Origin: Pseudomaricurvus albidus
GTDB lineage: Bacteria > Pseudomonadota > Gammaproteobacteria > Pseudomonadales > Cellvibrionaceae
Direction: 5' to 3'
Assembly: GCF_018863235.1 (NCBI RefSeq)
Contig: NZ_JAHKRS010000008.1
Span: 124,001-188,000 of the forward strand
Length of the DNA stretch: 64,000 nt
The number at the start of each line of letters is the position of its first letter. The first letter of the stretch is position 1. The notes beneath the pieces were generated by a model. It was not told the DNA's origin, did not search any database, and saw only the letters and a program-made list of their open reading frames with translations. Position numbers and translations under genes: made by a program. Of this stretch, positions 9,395 to 18,646 are shown one piece after another.

Positions 9395-10311
9395 CTCGTG
9401 ACGGAGCGAAAAGTGTCCCCCGGGTTATGACTTCGTCATCAATGACGAATGCAATGACAGTGGATGTTGAAGATTATTTTCAGGTGTCCGCATTTGAAGA
9501 TACGATCTCCCGTCAACAATGGGATGATGTTCCGTGCCGGGTCGAAAATAATGTTGATCGTATTCTGGATTTGTTTTCCCGCTATGATGTAAAAGGCACT
9601 TTTTTTACGTTGGGCTGGATTGCAGAACGTTACCCGGCTTTGATTCATAAAATCGTCGAGCAAGGCCATGAGCTGGCAAGTCATGGTTGGGATCATACCC
9701 GTGTTTTTCATCAAGATCGTGCTCAGTTCAGAGAAGATGTCCGTAAGACCAAGCATCTTTTAGAGGATATATCTGGGGCTTGCGTGAAGGGATATCGGGC
9801 GGCAAGTTATTCGATCAATCAGACCAATTTATGGGCGTTGGATGAATTGGCTGATGCCGGGTATCAGTACAGCTCCAGCATTGTACCTGTCAAGCATGAC
9901 CTGTATGGCATGCCTGGCGCTTCTCGTTTTCCTTTCCGGACCGCAGAAAAGGGGTTTCTTGAAATTCCCATTTCAACGATCCCCATCGCTGGCCACAATG
10001 TCAATTGTGGTGGTGGTGGCTGGTTTCGGTTGTTTCCCTATGCGTTCAGTCGTTGGGCAATTAGCTCCATTAATGAAAAAGAATCAAAAGCGTGTATTTT
10101 TTATTTTCATCCCTGGGAAATTGACCATGATCAACCAAGGGTAAACGGCATTACTAAAAAGACACGTTTTCGACATTATTTAAATTTACGGAAAACATAC
10201 GATCGACTGGAACGTTTACTGAATGATTTCCAATGGTCTCGGATGGATAGCATATTCTTAAATTCTGATGTGAATGAGCGGTCGACTCGGGAGGTAGTTC
10301 CGTGTCTTTGA
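9376..10311 (+). CDS. polysaccharide deacetylase, DUF3473/XrtA type
   Basis: A NodB-fold deacetylase of about 290-311 residues. Motifs: MTVDVEDYFQVSAFE (metal-binding Asp), SHGWDHTRV (the two metal-ligand His), GYRAASYSI, and IFYFHPWEID in the DUF3473 part. No signal peptide is seen. The ATG at 9376 has GGAG 11 bases upstream and overlaps wecB by 19 bases; an internal ATG at 9427 is a weaker alternative that would trim a non-conserved leader. It likely removes N-acetyl groups from the growing EPS or its lipid-linked precursor, as proposed for this XrtA-locus family. It overlaps the FemAB gene by 10 bases. Confidence 0.9.
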   Translation: MDSAGVARDGAKSVPRVMTSSSMTNAMTVDVEDYFQVSAFEDTISRQQWDDVPCRVENNVDRILDLFSRYDVKGTFFTLGWIAERYPALIHKIVEQGHELASHGWDHTRVFHQDRAQFREDVRKTKHLLEDISGACVKGYRAASYSINQTNLWALDELADAGYQYSSSIVPVKHDLYGMPGASRFPFRTAEKGFLEIPISTIPIAGHNVNCGGGGWFRLFPYAFSRWAISSINEKESKACIFYFHPWEIDHDQPRVNGITKKTRFRHYLNLRKTYDRLERLLNDFQWSRMDSIFLNSDVNERSTREVVPCL

Positions 10312-11360
10312 GTTTGCACTACTTGCCTGAAACAGACGTTGCGTCAACTCCGGGAGGCAAGACCCTCTCTGAACAGTGGGACTCTTTTGTAGAGCTGTCA
10401 AATGAAGCTACTTTTTTTCACAGATCTGGCTGGAAACGGGTTCTGGAAAAAGCCTTTGGCCACAAGACCTACTTTCTGTATGTCACGGACAACGATGACA
10501 TTGTGGGTATCCTGCCTCTCGGCCATGTTAAAAGCTTTCTTTTTGGACAATCCCTGATCTCGCTGCCTTTTTGTGTGTATGGTGGAATTGTCGCAAGAGA
10601 TGAGTTGGTGAAAAATTTACTGACGGAAGCTGCCTGCGGACTGGCCAAAGAATTATCGGTAGATACCCTTGAGTTGAGAAATCAAGCACCATCAAATGCA
10701 GGCTGGCCAACCAAGTCCTTGTACGCCACCTTTCGAAAGGAAATTGAATCAGATCACGAAAAAATTCTGAAATCAATCCCCAACAAGCAGAGAGCAGTCG
10801 TTAGAAAGGGGATCCAAAAAGGGCTGGTTGGTGATGAAGGGTGGCATGGAAACCGTATCTATAACGTTTATGCCGAAAGTGTAAGAAACCTGGGTACTCC
10901 GGTCTTTCCGGCAAAGTACTTCCGGGTGCTGCGTGAAGTGTTTGGCGATGACTGTCGTTCATTGATGATCACGCATGAGGGACGGGATGTGGCCGGAGTG
11001 CTGAGTTTTTACTTTAAAGATCAGGTCTTGCCTTATTACGCGGGCAGCACCGCGGCGGCCAGGGATCTTTATGCGCACGGTTACATGTACTGGGAGTTGA
11101 TGAAAAATGCCTGTGATCAGGGGATCAGAATATTCGATTATGGACGCAGCAAAGTGGGTACCGGCCCTTATAACTTCAAGAAAAACTGGGGATTTGAGCC
11201 AGAACCTTTGTATTACGAGAACTTCCTTGTTAAAGCGTCATCTATTCCTGAGGTGAACCCGTCCAACCCCAAGTACCAGATGTTTATCAACGCCTGGAAA
11301 AAAATGCCCTTGCCGGTTGCCAATATGTTTGGCCCATTGTTATCCCGGAGCTTGGGTTGA
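10302..11360 (+). CDS. FemAB/GNAT-like protein, XrtA system-associated
   Basis: A 352-residue protein with GTG start behind GGGAGG. It shows the two-GNAT FemAB pattern: N-terminal FFHRSGWKRVLEKAFGH, and a C-terminal part with VLSFYFKDQVLPYYAGS, then ARDLYAHGYMYWELMKNACD and DYGRSKVGTGPYNFKKNWGF. FemAB relatives transfer amino acids from aminoacyl-tRNA to peptidoglycan precursors; the XrtA-locus subfamily has no proven reaction. In this setting it may acylate or aminoacylate the polysaccharide or a lipid-linked intermediate. Overlap with both neighbours suggests tight co-translation. Confidence 0.9.
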   Translation: MSLSLHYLPETDVASTPGGKTLSEQWDSFVELSNEATFFHRSGWKRVLEKAFGHKTYFLYVTDNDDIVGILPLGHVKSFLFGQSLISLPFCVYGGIVARDELVKNLLTEAACGLAKELSVDTLELRNQAPSNAGWPTKSLYATFRKEIESDHEKILKSIPNKQRAVVRKGIQKGLVGDEGWHGNRIYNVYAESVRNLGTPVFPAKYFRVLREVFGDDCRSLMITHEGRDVAGVLSFYFKDQVLPYYAGSTAAARDLYAHGYMYWELMKNACDQGIRIFDYGRSKVGTGPYNFKKNWGFEPEPLYYENFLVKASSIPEVNPSNPKYQMFINAWKKMPLPVANMFGPLLSRSLG

Positions 11361-11361
11361 C

Positions 11362-12597
11362 ATGACTGCGGAAAAGCCTGCGCTCTTGTATCTGTGCCAC
11401 AGAATCCCTTACCCGCCCGATAAAGGCGATAAGATTCGCTCATATCATTTGCTCCGCTATCTGGCTGAGCATTATAGCGTATCACTGGGTTGCTTTTGTG
11501 ATGATCCTGAAGATCGTCAGTATATATCCTGCCTCGAAGCCCTCTGTAGTGAGGTTTTATGTCTCCCACTCGACCCTCTGATCAGCCGACTCAAAAGTCT
11601 GAAAGGTCTGCTTCGGGGAGAGGCAATTACTCTGCCTTACTATGCCGATGCTGGTATGGATAGGTGGGTAAGGGCGCAATTAGTTGAACGCAATATTAAA
11701 CGTTGTGTGGTTTTTTCATCAGCCATGGCACAGTATCTGACGGGCGTCTGTAAAAAGGATCGACGGATCGTGGTCGACTTCGTGGATGTGGACTCGGATA
11801 AATGGCTTCAGTATTCAGAGACAAAATCTTTTCCCATGAGCTGGCTCTATCGACGGGAAGCAGAGAAGTTGCTTGAGTTTGAACGCGAGGCTTCAGCCTT
11901 GGCCGATTACAGCTTTTTGGTTTCGAGCGCCGAATCCCAGTTGTTTAAACGTCTTGTGCCAGGTTCGGAGCATAAAATCGGTTTCTATAACAATGGTGTC
12001 GATACTGATTTTTTTGATCCGGTACTGGATTATAAAGACCCGTACAGAAATCCAGCTCCGATTCTGGTTTTTACTGGCGCTATGGACTATTGGCCGAATG
12101 TGGATGCCGTTATCTGGTTTGTCCGCGACGTTTTTCCAGAGTTACGACGGATGGTTCCGAGTTTGATGTTTTATATTGTCGGGCGCAATCCAACCCGTAA
12201 AGTGCGCTGCCTTTCGGAGGTGGACGGTGTCGTCGTAACCGGAAAAGTTGATGATGTTAGGCCCTATTTAAAGTACGCAACCGCAGTTGTGGCTCCTCTG
12301 CGTCTCGCCAGAGGGGTACAAAACAAGGTGCTGGAAGCCATGGCCATGGAAAAGGTGGTGATGACCAGCAGTGCGGGTCTGGAAGGCATTGATGCCGAAT
12401 TGGGGGCGGAGATTTTACTGACCAATTCGTTGGAGGACTACCAGGAGTTTGTACCAACTGTTCTCAAAAGCAATGCTTTTTCCATCGGCCAGGCGGCTCG
12501 TGCCAAGGTTCTCAGAGACTTCAATTGGAGCCAGACATTACCCAGAGTCGGGGAGTTCCTTGAGCAGCCAGTAGTCAGGGAGTTGGAGCATGAGTAG
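11362..12597 (+). CDS. XrtA-system glycosyltransferase, GT4-like (stp1 family)
   Basis: About 411 residues beginning MTAEKPALLYLCHRIPYPPDKGDK, one base after the FemAB stop, with CCCGGAG upstream. The GT-B fold is indicated by the N-terminal PPDKGDKIRSYHLLRYL and a C-terminal nucleotide-sugar half (PAPILVFTGAMDYWPNVDAV, then a LRLARGVQNKVLEAMAMEKV region). It belongs to the glycosyltransferase family regularly encoded directly upstream of exosortase A. It probably adds one sugar to the lipid-linked EPS repeat in the cytoplasm; donor and acceptor are unknown. It overlaps xrtA by 8 bases. Confidence 0.9.
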   Translation: MTAEKPALLYLCHRIPYPPDKGDKIRSYHLLRYLAEHYSVSLGCFCDDPEDRQYISCLEALCSEVLCLPLDPLISRLKSLKGLLRGEAITLPYYADAGMDRWVRAQLVERNIKRCVVFSSAMAQYLTGVCKKDRRIVVDFVDVDSDKWLQYSETKSFPMSWLYRREAEKLLEFEREASALADYSFLVSSAESQLFKRLVPGSEHKIGFYNNGVDTDFFDPVLDYKDPYRNPAPILVFTGAMDYWPNVDAVIWFVRDVFPELRRMVPSLMFYIVGRNPTRKVRCLSEVDGVVVTGKVDDVRPYLKYATAVVAPLRLARGVQNKVLEAMAMEKVVMTSSAGLEGIDAELGAEILLTNSLEDYQEFVPTVLKSNAFSIGQAARAKVLRDFNWSQTLPRVGEFLEQPVVRELEHE

Positions 12598-14194
12598 TGT
12601 TGCACTGGCTCAGCCGCTAAATCCTCAGTGGCGCCGGGCGTTAATGGCAGTCGGGATCTACACTTTTGTTCTGCTGGTGATCTATTGGCCCACGCTGATG
12701 TCAATGATATCCATCTGGTATCGTTCGGGGACATTTGCTCACGGATTTATTATTGCCCCTGTATCGCTTTGGTTGATTTGGCAACTCAGATTTGAACTGT
12801 CAAAAATAACACCAAAAGTACAGCCTCTGTTTATTCTTCCTATTCTTGGTATTGGGCTGTTGTGGCTGATGAGCTCCCTGGTTGATGTCATGGTCATTCA
12901 GCAGCTTTCATTTGTTTTGTTATTGATTTTGGGTGTATGTGCCCTGTTGGGGACGGAAGTGGCCCATCGGTTGCTCTTTCCCCTGGCATTTCTGCTGTTT
13001 ATGGTGCCTATGGGTGAAAATCTCATACCGCCAATGATGGATTTTACCGCGTCTTCTACGGTATGGCTGATCAGACAAAGTGGCGTCCCTGTGTATCAGG
13101 AGGGATTATACTTTTCCCTGCCTTCTGGGAACTGGTCTGTGGTTGAGGCTTGCAGTGGGATACGTTACCTGATCGCTTCGGTCACTCTTGGCTGTTTGTA
13201 CGCATACCTGACCTATAACTCCACAACCAAGCGTTTGATCTTTGTGGCATTTTCTGTCTTAGTGCCAATTCTGGCGAACAGTGCCCGGGCTTATTTAATT
13301 GTAATGATTGGTCATTTTAGTGATATGACCCTGGCAGTCGGAGTCGATCACCTGGTCTATGGTTGGCTTTTCTTTGGTATCATCATCTTTCTGATGTTTT
13401 TGGTTGGCAGCTTTTTCCGCGATCTGCCAAGTGCAGCGGATGACAGTATAAACGCTCATGGCAAAGCATATCAGTTTGATGCTGTTCAACCTGCTTCTGG
13501 GAAAACAAGCTCTAAGTCTTCAGCAGAAAAGTCTCAACGTCCAATATTTCTGGCTTCTCTGATAATTCTCGCTTCCTCCTCAATTTGGCCATTAATACCT
13601 TCATTACTGCCGGAAAATAAGACGGCACTGGATAATTTTTCTCTGATTCTTCCGGTAGTACCGGATGGTTGGCACTATCAGGCCAATCCCGAATGGCATT
13701 GGCGGCCATTCACTGATGGCGCAGACCTTACCCACGCAAGTTTCTACCGTAATGGTGATAGTGTGATCGGCTTGTTTATTAATCAGTATATAAATCAGGA
13801 TCAAGGCAGTGAATTGGTTAATGGTCTGGATCAATGGATTATTCCGGAGATTAAAGGCCAGCAGTGGCATTTGTTGGAACAAAAAAGAACAGAGGTATAC
13901 ATTTTTGATCATCCCGCCTCTGTCGAGCAGGCGCGTATCAAGAATTCACAACATGAGCTGTTGATCTGGCGCTGGTACCGTATAGATGACTACGACACCT
14001 CAAGTCCTTATGTCGCTAAGCTCATGGAGGCCTTATCAAAACTGACTTTTCAACAGACAAGCTCTTCCCGAATTTATGTCGTGACTTCAGTGACCGAGTC
14101 TGTAGATCAGTCAGTCCTGCAAGCGCAGTCTTTTATGAGTCAGCTCTCACCCAAGTTAGAAGTTGTATTAAATGCACAGGGGGAGATTCATTAA
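12590..14194 (+). CDS. xrtA: exosortase A fused to EpsI domain
   Basis: A 534-residue inner-membrane protein, with GGAG just upstream of the ATG. The N-terminal two thirds carry about eight hydrophobic spans with the exosortase signature: Cys188 in VVEACSGIRYL, Arg233 in NSARAYLIVM and His254 in DHLVYGWLFFG. All three predicted catalytic residues are present. After a polar linker (about 285-315) and one further span, the C-terminal periplasmic part (about 345-525) is an EpsI-type domain (LPVVPDGWHYQ, IGLFINQY, LLIWRWYRIDDYD). Exosortase A cleaves PEP-CTERM proteins and is thought to attach them to a glycolipid or EPS. No PEP-CTERM substrate was found in the window. Confidence 0.95.
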   Translation: MSSVALAQPLNPQWRRALMAVGIYTFVLLVIYWPTLMSMISIWYRSGTFAHGFIIAPVSLWLIWQLRFELSKITPKVQPLFILPILGIGLLWLMSSLVDVMVIQQLSFVLLLILGVCALLGTEVAHRLLFPLAFLLFMVPMGENLIPPMMDFTASSTVWLIRQSGVPVYQEGLYFSLPSGNWSVVEACSGIRYLIASVTLGCLYAYLTYNSTTKRLIFVAFSVLVPILANSARAYLIVMIGHFSDMTLAVGVDHLVYGWLFFGIIIFLMFLVGSFFRDLPSAADDSINAHGKAYQFDAVQPASGKTSSKSSAEKSQRPIFLASLIILASSSIWPLIPSLLPENKTALDNFSLILPVVPDGWHYQANPEWHWRPFTDGADLTHASFYRNGDSVIGLFINQYINQDQGSELVNGLDQWIIPEIKGQQWHLLEQKRTEVYIFDHPASVEQARIKNSQHELLIWRWYRIDDYDTSSPYVAKLMEALSKLTFQQTSSSRIYVVTSVTESVDQSVLQAQSFMSQLSPKLEVVLNAQGEIH

Positions 14195-15358
14195 ATGCCA
14201 CCACTGATTGCTCATATTGTTTATGCTCTGGATACTGGCGGTTTGGAAAATGGGTTGGTGAATATCATCAACCGTATGCCAAGCGATCAATTCAGGCATA
14301 TGGTGATTTGTTTGACCACCAGTGGAAAATTTTCCGAGCGTATTCAAAAACCTGACGTCCCGGTCATCGAGTTAAACAAATCTCCAGGACATGATCTGGG
14401 GAGTTATAAAAGATTGTGGCAGGTGCTGCGTCAGTATCGGCCTGATATCGTCCACAGCCGCAACCTGGCGGCACTTGAAGCACAGCTGGTAACACTGGGA
14501 TTACCGGGTACAAAGCGTATTCACGGCGAGCATGGTCGTGATATGAGTGATCTGGATGGCAGCAATTGGAAATATACTCTTTTTCGCAGTTTAACCCGAC
14601 CGCTGATTGATCACTATATCGCCGTAAGTGAAGATTTAAAAAGCTGGTTGCTTGATAGGGTTGGCGTCAACCCTCTAAAGATCCGGCAGATTTATAATGG
14701 TGTGGATCTGACCAAATTTACCAATCAGACAAATGTCCGATCAAATCATATCCCACCCTCATTGTCTGATGAGCACAATCTTGTCATAGGTACTGTGGGT
14801 CGTTTGACCCCCGTGAAGGATCAACAGGGGCTTCTGGACGCTGTGGCTCTACTGTTGAAGCTGAATCCTTCTCTCGTGGACAGGTTACAGGTGCTGATTG
14901 TTGGTGACGGGGCGCTGCGTAATGCTCTTGAATTACATGCCAAAAAATTGGGGCTGTCGGAGCAGGTTTGGTTCGTCGGCGATAGAGAGGATGTACCTCA
15001 GCTTTTGCAGTGCATGGATATTTTTGTGCTGCCCTCTCTGGCGGAAGGTATTTCCAATACCTTGTTAGAGGCTATGGCGTGCTCACTCCCTGTCGTTGCT
15101 ACCCGTGTTGGTGGAACACCGGAAATCATTACCGATGGCGAACAGGGACTGCTGGTAGAACCTCAGAATCCGGATGCATTGGTCAGGGCCTTACTGCAGC
15201 TTCTGACCGATGAGGCCTTGCGTAAGCAATATGGATCCTCAGGCAGAAAAAAAGTAGAGCGTTCTTTCAACTGGGAATCGACAGTCTCAAATTATGCAGA
15301 TGTATACCTTGGTGTGTTATCGGGTCAGACACAGCGCGCCATGGAGAGACATTCATGA
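14195..15358 (+). CDS. XrtA-system glycosyltransferase, GT4 (stp2 family)
   Basis: A 387-residue GT-B enzyme starting directly after the xrtA stop, with GGGGGAG upstream. N-terminal acceptor half: HIVYALDTGGLENGLVNIIN. C-terminal donor half: VIGTVGRLTPVKDQQGLLDA, FVLPSLAEGISNTLLEAMAC and VGGTPEIITDGEQG, which includes the EX7E-like glutamates typical of GT4. It is the glycosyltransferase that characteristically follows exosortase A. It likely builds the EPS repeat on the cytoplasmic face; the sugar is unknown. A 109-base gap follows before the amidotransferase gene. Confidence 0.92.
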   Translation: MPPLIAHIVYALDTGGLENGLVNIINRMPSDQFRHMVICLTTSGKFSERIQKPDVPVIELNKSPGHDLGSYKRLWQVLRQYRPDIVHSRNLAALEAQLVTLGLPGTKRIHGEHGRDMSDLDGSNWKYTLFRSLTRPLIDHYIAVSEDLKSWLLDRVGVNPLKIRQIYNGVDLTKFTNQTNVRSNHIPPSLSDEHNLVIGTVGRLTPVKDQQGLLDAVALLLKLNPSLVDRLQVLIVGDGALRNALELHAKKLGLSEQVWFVGDREDVPQLLQCMDIFVLPSLAEGISNTLLEAMACSLPVVATRVGGTPEIITDGEQGLLVEPQNPDALVRALLQLLTDEALRKQYGSSGRKKVERSFNWESTVSNYADVYLGVLSGQTQRAMERHS

Positions 15359-15467
15359 TATTTCTCAGTCACATCTATCGCTTGATCAGGAAATGCGGCT
15401 CAGGAAACAGTACAGGGGTGTCAGGGTTAATGAAGTTACATCAATGCGGGAACAGGGATAACTCCTC

Positions 15468-17423
15468 ATGTGCGGTATAGTCGGATTATTTGATACTCGT
15501 GGTCATAAACCCATCTCCGAGAGTTTGCTGGAGCAGATGAATTCGACTCAGTATCATCGCGGGCCGGATGGCGCTGGTGTTCATATTGAACCGGGTGTCG
15601 GCCTGGGGCACAGACGGCTTTCAATTATTGATATTGCCAGTGGCCACCAACCGCTGTTTAACGAGGACAACTCCGTTGTGGTGACCTATAACGGAGAAAT
15701 ATACAATTTCATTGAGTTGATGGAAGAGCTCAAGAACTGTGGCCACACGTTTAAAACACGGTGTGATACCGAAGTCATCGTTCATGCCTGGGAAGAGTGG
15801 GGCGAACGCTGTGTCGATCACTTCAGGGGCATGTTTGCCTTTGCCATATGGGACCGCAATCGCCAGCAATTATTTCTGGCCCGCGATCGCCTGGGTATTA
15901 AACCGTTATTTTATACCTTGCTTGATGATGGCTGTGTGGCTTTTTCCTCAGAGCTTAAGGCGCTGAAATGCCTGCCCAATATCGACCGTACTCTGGATCC
16001 TACAGCTATTGAGGATTATTTCTCCCTGGGTTACGTACCTGAGCCTAAAACCATTTATCAGCAAGTGAAAAAACTCAACCCGGGACACAGTCTATTGGTT
16101 GACAGGAAAGTCGATAACTCATTGCCGGCTTTTATGCCTGAACCTAAACAATACTGGGATTTGCATTGCCAGCCCTCAGAGCATAAATCTGAGGCAGACT
16201 TACAGGAAGAGCTGGTCGAGCGCATCCGTGAAGCAGTTAAAATCCGGATGATTGCCGAGGTTCCTTTGGGGGCTTTCCTTTCTGGCGGCGTGGATTCGGG
16301 AACGGTCGTTGCCATGATGGCCGAATTGAGCGATTCTCCGGTGAACACCTGCTCCATCGGGTTTGACGTTAACCGTTTTGATGAGACCGAATACGCTCAA
16401 ATGGTGGCCAAACGTTATGAAACCCATCATTTCGAGGGCAACGTTGCCAGTGATGATTTCGCTTTGGTGGACCAGTTGGCCGAGTTATACGACGAGCCCT
16501 ACGCTGACAGTTCCGCTATACCCACTTATCGGGTCTGTGAATTAGCCCGTAAAAAAGTGACCGTTGCCCTGTCTGGTGACGGTGGTGATGAACATTTAGC
16601 GGGTTATCGGCGTTATCGCTGGCATATGAATGAAGAGCGTTTGCGCTCCAAGTTACCGCTGGGTATACGACGGGGGGTGTTTGGTCCGCTGGGTCGATTG
16701 TATCCGAAGGCCGATTGGGCTCCTCGGGTATTCAGGGCCAAGACGACGTTTGAGGCATTAGCCCGAAGCTCGGTCGAAGCCTATTTCCATACAGTCGGCC
16801 TGACCACAGCTCAGCAACGGGAAGAGTTGTTTTCCGATAATTTTAAACGTGATCTTCAGGGCTACAGAACGCAGGATCTGTTTGAACTGTATGCTCAAAA
16901 GGCACCGACAGATGATCCTCTGACAATGATCCAATATATCGACACCAAAACCTATTTGGTCGGCGATATTCTCACCAAGGTCGACCGGGCCAGTATGGCT
17001 CACGCCCTGGAGGTTCGTGTGCCTTTGCTCGACCACAAGCTGGTGGACTGGATCTCGGGGGTATCCCCTGCGTTGAAGCTCAATGGACAATGCGGGAAAT
17101 ACCTGCTGAAAAAAGCCATGGAGCCTTATCTGCCCAATGACGTCCTTTACCGCCCCAAAATGGGATTTGCAGTTCCTTTGGCGGATTGGTTCCGAGGACC
17201 ACTCAAACCACTGCTTAAACAGCGTCTATTGGGTGGTTTAATGGCCGATTGTGGCTACTTTAATCTGACTTTTATCGAGACATTGATCAATCAACACCAG
17301 ATGCGAGTCAGGGATCACAGTACCTTGATATGGACCCTGTTTATGTTTGAGGCCTTCATGCGTAGTGAAGCGCAACTGGGAACGCCTGTACACCAATCAG
17401 AAATCAGGGCAGTTCCGGCATGA
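15468..17423 (+). CDS. asnB: XrtA-system amidotransferase, AsnB-like
   Basis: A 651-residue class II glutamine amidotransferase. It begins MCGIVGLFDTRG, giving the catalytic Cys2; the glutaminase domain runs to about residue 200 (NGEIYNF, RDRLGIKPLF). The synthetase domain has the PP-loop FLSGGVDSGTVVAM near residue 270 and ALSGDGGDEHLAGYRRYRW near 370. The family matches the asparagine-synthase-like protein of XrtA loci. It is assumed to transfer glutamine-derived nitrogen to a carboxyl group, perhaps a uronic acid or amino acid on the polymer; free asparagine synthesis cannot be excluded. Its end overlaps the next gene by 4 bases (ATGA). Confidence 0.92.
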   Translation: MCGIVGLFDTRGHKPISESLLEQMNSTQYHRGPDGAGVHIEPGVGLGHRRLSIIDIASGHQPLFNEDNSVVVTYNGEIYNFIELMEELKNCGHTFKTRCDTEVIVHAWEEWGERCVDHFRGMFAFAIWDRNRQQLFLARDRLGIKPLFYTLLDDGCVAFSSELKALKCLPNIDRTLDPTAIEDYFSLGYVPEPKTIYQQVKKLNPGHSLLVDRKVDNSLPAFMPEPKQYWDLHCQPSEHKSEADLQEELVERIREAVKIRMIAEVPLGAFLSGGVDSGTVVAMMAELSDSPVNTCSIGFDVNRFDETEYAQMVAKRYETHHFEGNVASDDFALVDQLAELYDEPYADSSAIPTYRVCELARKKVTVALSGDGGDEHLAGYRRYRWHMNEERLRSKLPLGIRRGVFGPLGRLYPKADWAPRVFRAKTTFEALARSSVEAYFHTVGLTTAQQREELFSDNFKRDLQGYRTQDLFELYAQKAPTDDPLTMIQYIDTKTYLVGDILTKVDRASMAHALEVRVPLLDHKLVDWISGVSPALKLNGQCGKYLLKKAMEPYLPNDVLYRPKMGFAVPLADWFRGPLKPLLKQRLLGGLMADCGYFNLTFIETLINQHQMRVRDHSTLIWTLFMFEAFMRSEAQLGTPVHQSEIRAVPA

Positions 17424-18646
17424 AGATTTTACATATTCTCGACCATTCCATCCCGCTACACAGTGGTTACACGTTTCGCACGCTCTCTATCCTTCGGCAT
17501 CAGCGAGCGATGGGCTGGCAGACAGAGCACCTGACATCAGCAAAACATGATGTGGAGATCGGCGCAGAAAAATACATCGAACGGGAAGAGGTCGATGGTC
17601 TGCATTTTTTCCGGACCCAAAGGAAAACAGGTGGCTGGCATAATTATTCACTGGCAGAGCCTCTCAGTGTCATACGAGGGTTAACACAACGACTTCATGA
17701 GGTGGTGGATGAGGTCAGGCCGGATGTACTTCACGCCCACTCACCTGCACTCAATGGTATTGCTGCTCTGAAAGTGGGTAAAGCCCGTAACATTCCGGTT
17801 GTCTATGAATGCAGGGCTTTCTGGGAAGATGCTGCTGTGAATCATGGGACTTGCGATGCCAGAAGCCTACGCTATTTTTTAACACGCAGGCTTGAAAGCC
17901 ATGTGTTTCATCGCGCGGATGCGGTGACGACCATCTGTGAAGGCTTGAGAAAAGACATTATTGCGAGGGGCGTCGACCCTCATCGAATTACCGTGATACC
18001 TAATGCTGTGGATATTGAGCGATTCCAGGTTTGTCAGGATAAACCGCAAGCGCTGATCAAACTGCACGGATTAGATAACAAGATTGTGCTGGGTTTTTTT
18101 GGTTCATTTTATGAATACGAGGGTTTGTCGTTTCTTCTGGACGCGATGCCCATGATTGTTCGTCAGAATCCATCAGTGAAACTGTTATTAGTGGGGGGTG
18201 GCCCTCAAGAAGCTATCATTCAACGAAAAGTAAAAATGTTGAAATTGGAGAAACATGTTCTGGTTTTGGGACGTGTGCCCCATGACACCATCCAGGATTT
18301 TTATAACGCTGTGGACATCATGGTGTATCCAAGATTACCCATGCGTTTAACGGATCTGGTGACTCCACTGAAGCCTCTGGAAGCAATGGCACAGGGGAAG
18401 CTGGTTGTCGCCTCTGATGTCGGAGGGCATCAAGAGTTGATTGCTGATAAAGAGACAGGTTATCTCTTCAAGGCCGGTGACCTGAATGCAGCGGCTGAAA
18501 CCATTTTGACAGCCATTAAAGAACGCGATGTCTGGGGTTTCTTGCAAAGTAATGGACGACAGTATGTAGAAGGTGAGCGTAACTGGAAGGCCAGTACCGA
18601 ACGTTACAATGCAGTCTATGCACCAATTTTATCGGGTGGGTTGTGA
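17420..18646 (+). CDS. GT4 glycosyltransferase, exosortase A system-associated
   Basis: A 408-residue GT-B glycosyltransferase. The N-terminal half starts MKILHILDHSIPLHSGYTFR, typical of the exosortase A-associated GT4 family. The donor half has VLGFFGSFYEYEGLSFLLDA and PLKPLEAMAQGKLVVASDVGG. It overlaps the amidotransferase by 4 bases (ATGA) and the next GT by 4 bases (GTGA). It presumably adds one sugar of the EPS repeat; donor specificity cannot be read from sequence. Confidence 0.92.
   Translation: MKILHILDHSIPLHSGYTFRTLSILRHQRAMGWQTEHLTSAKHDVEIGAEKYIEREEVDGLHFFRTQRKTGGWHNYSLAEPLSVIRGLTQRLHEVVDEVRPDVLHAHSPALNGIAALKVGKARNIPVVYECRAFWEDAAVNHGTCDARSLRYFLTRRLESHVFHRADAVTTICEGLRKDIIARGVDPHRITVIPNAVDIERFQVCQDKPQALIKLHGLDNKIVLGFFGSFYEYEGLSFLLDAMPMIVRQNPSVKLLLVGGGPQEAIIQRKVKMLKLEKHVLVLGRVPHDTIQDFYNAVDIMVYPRLPMRLTDLVTPLKPLEAMAQGKLVVASDVGGHQELIADKETGYLFKAGDLNAAAETILTAIKERDVWGFLQSNGRQYVEGERNWKASTERYNAVYAPILSGGL

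Noticed and set aside
15355-15480. 41-codon frame between the GT4 gene and the amidotransferase, with ATGA overlap
   Set aside because: It has a plausible start but no recognisable sequence and runs into the amidotransferase start; judged untranslated or a degraded remnant.
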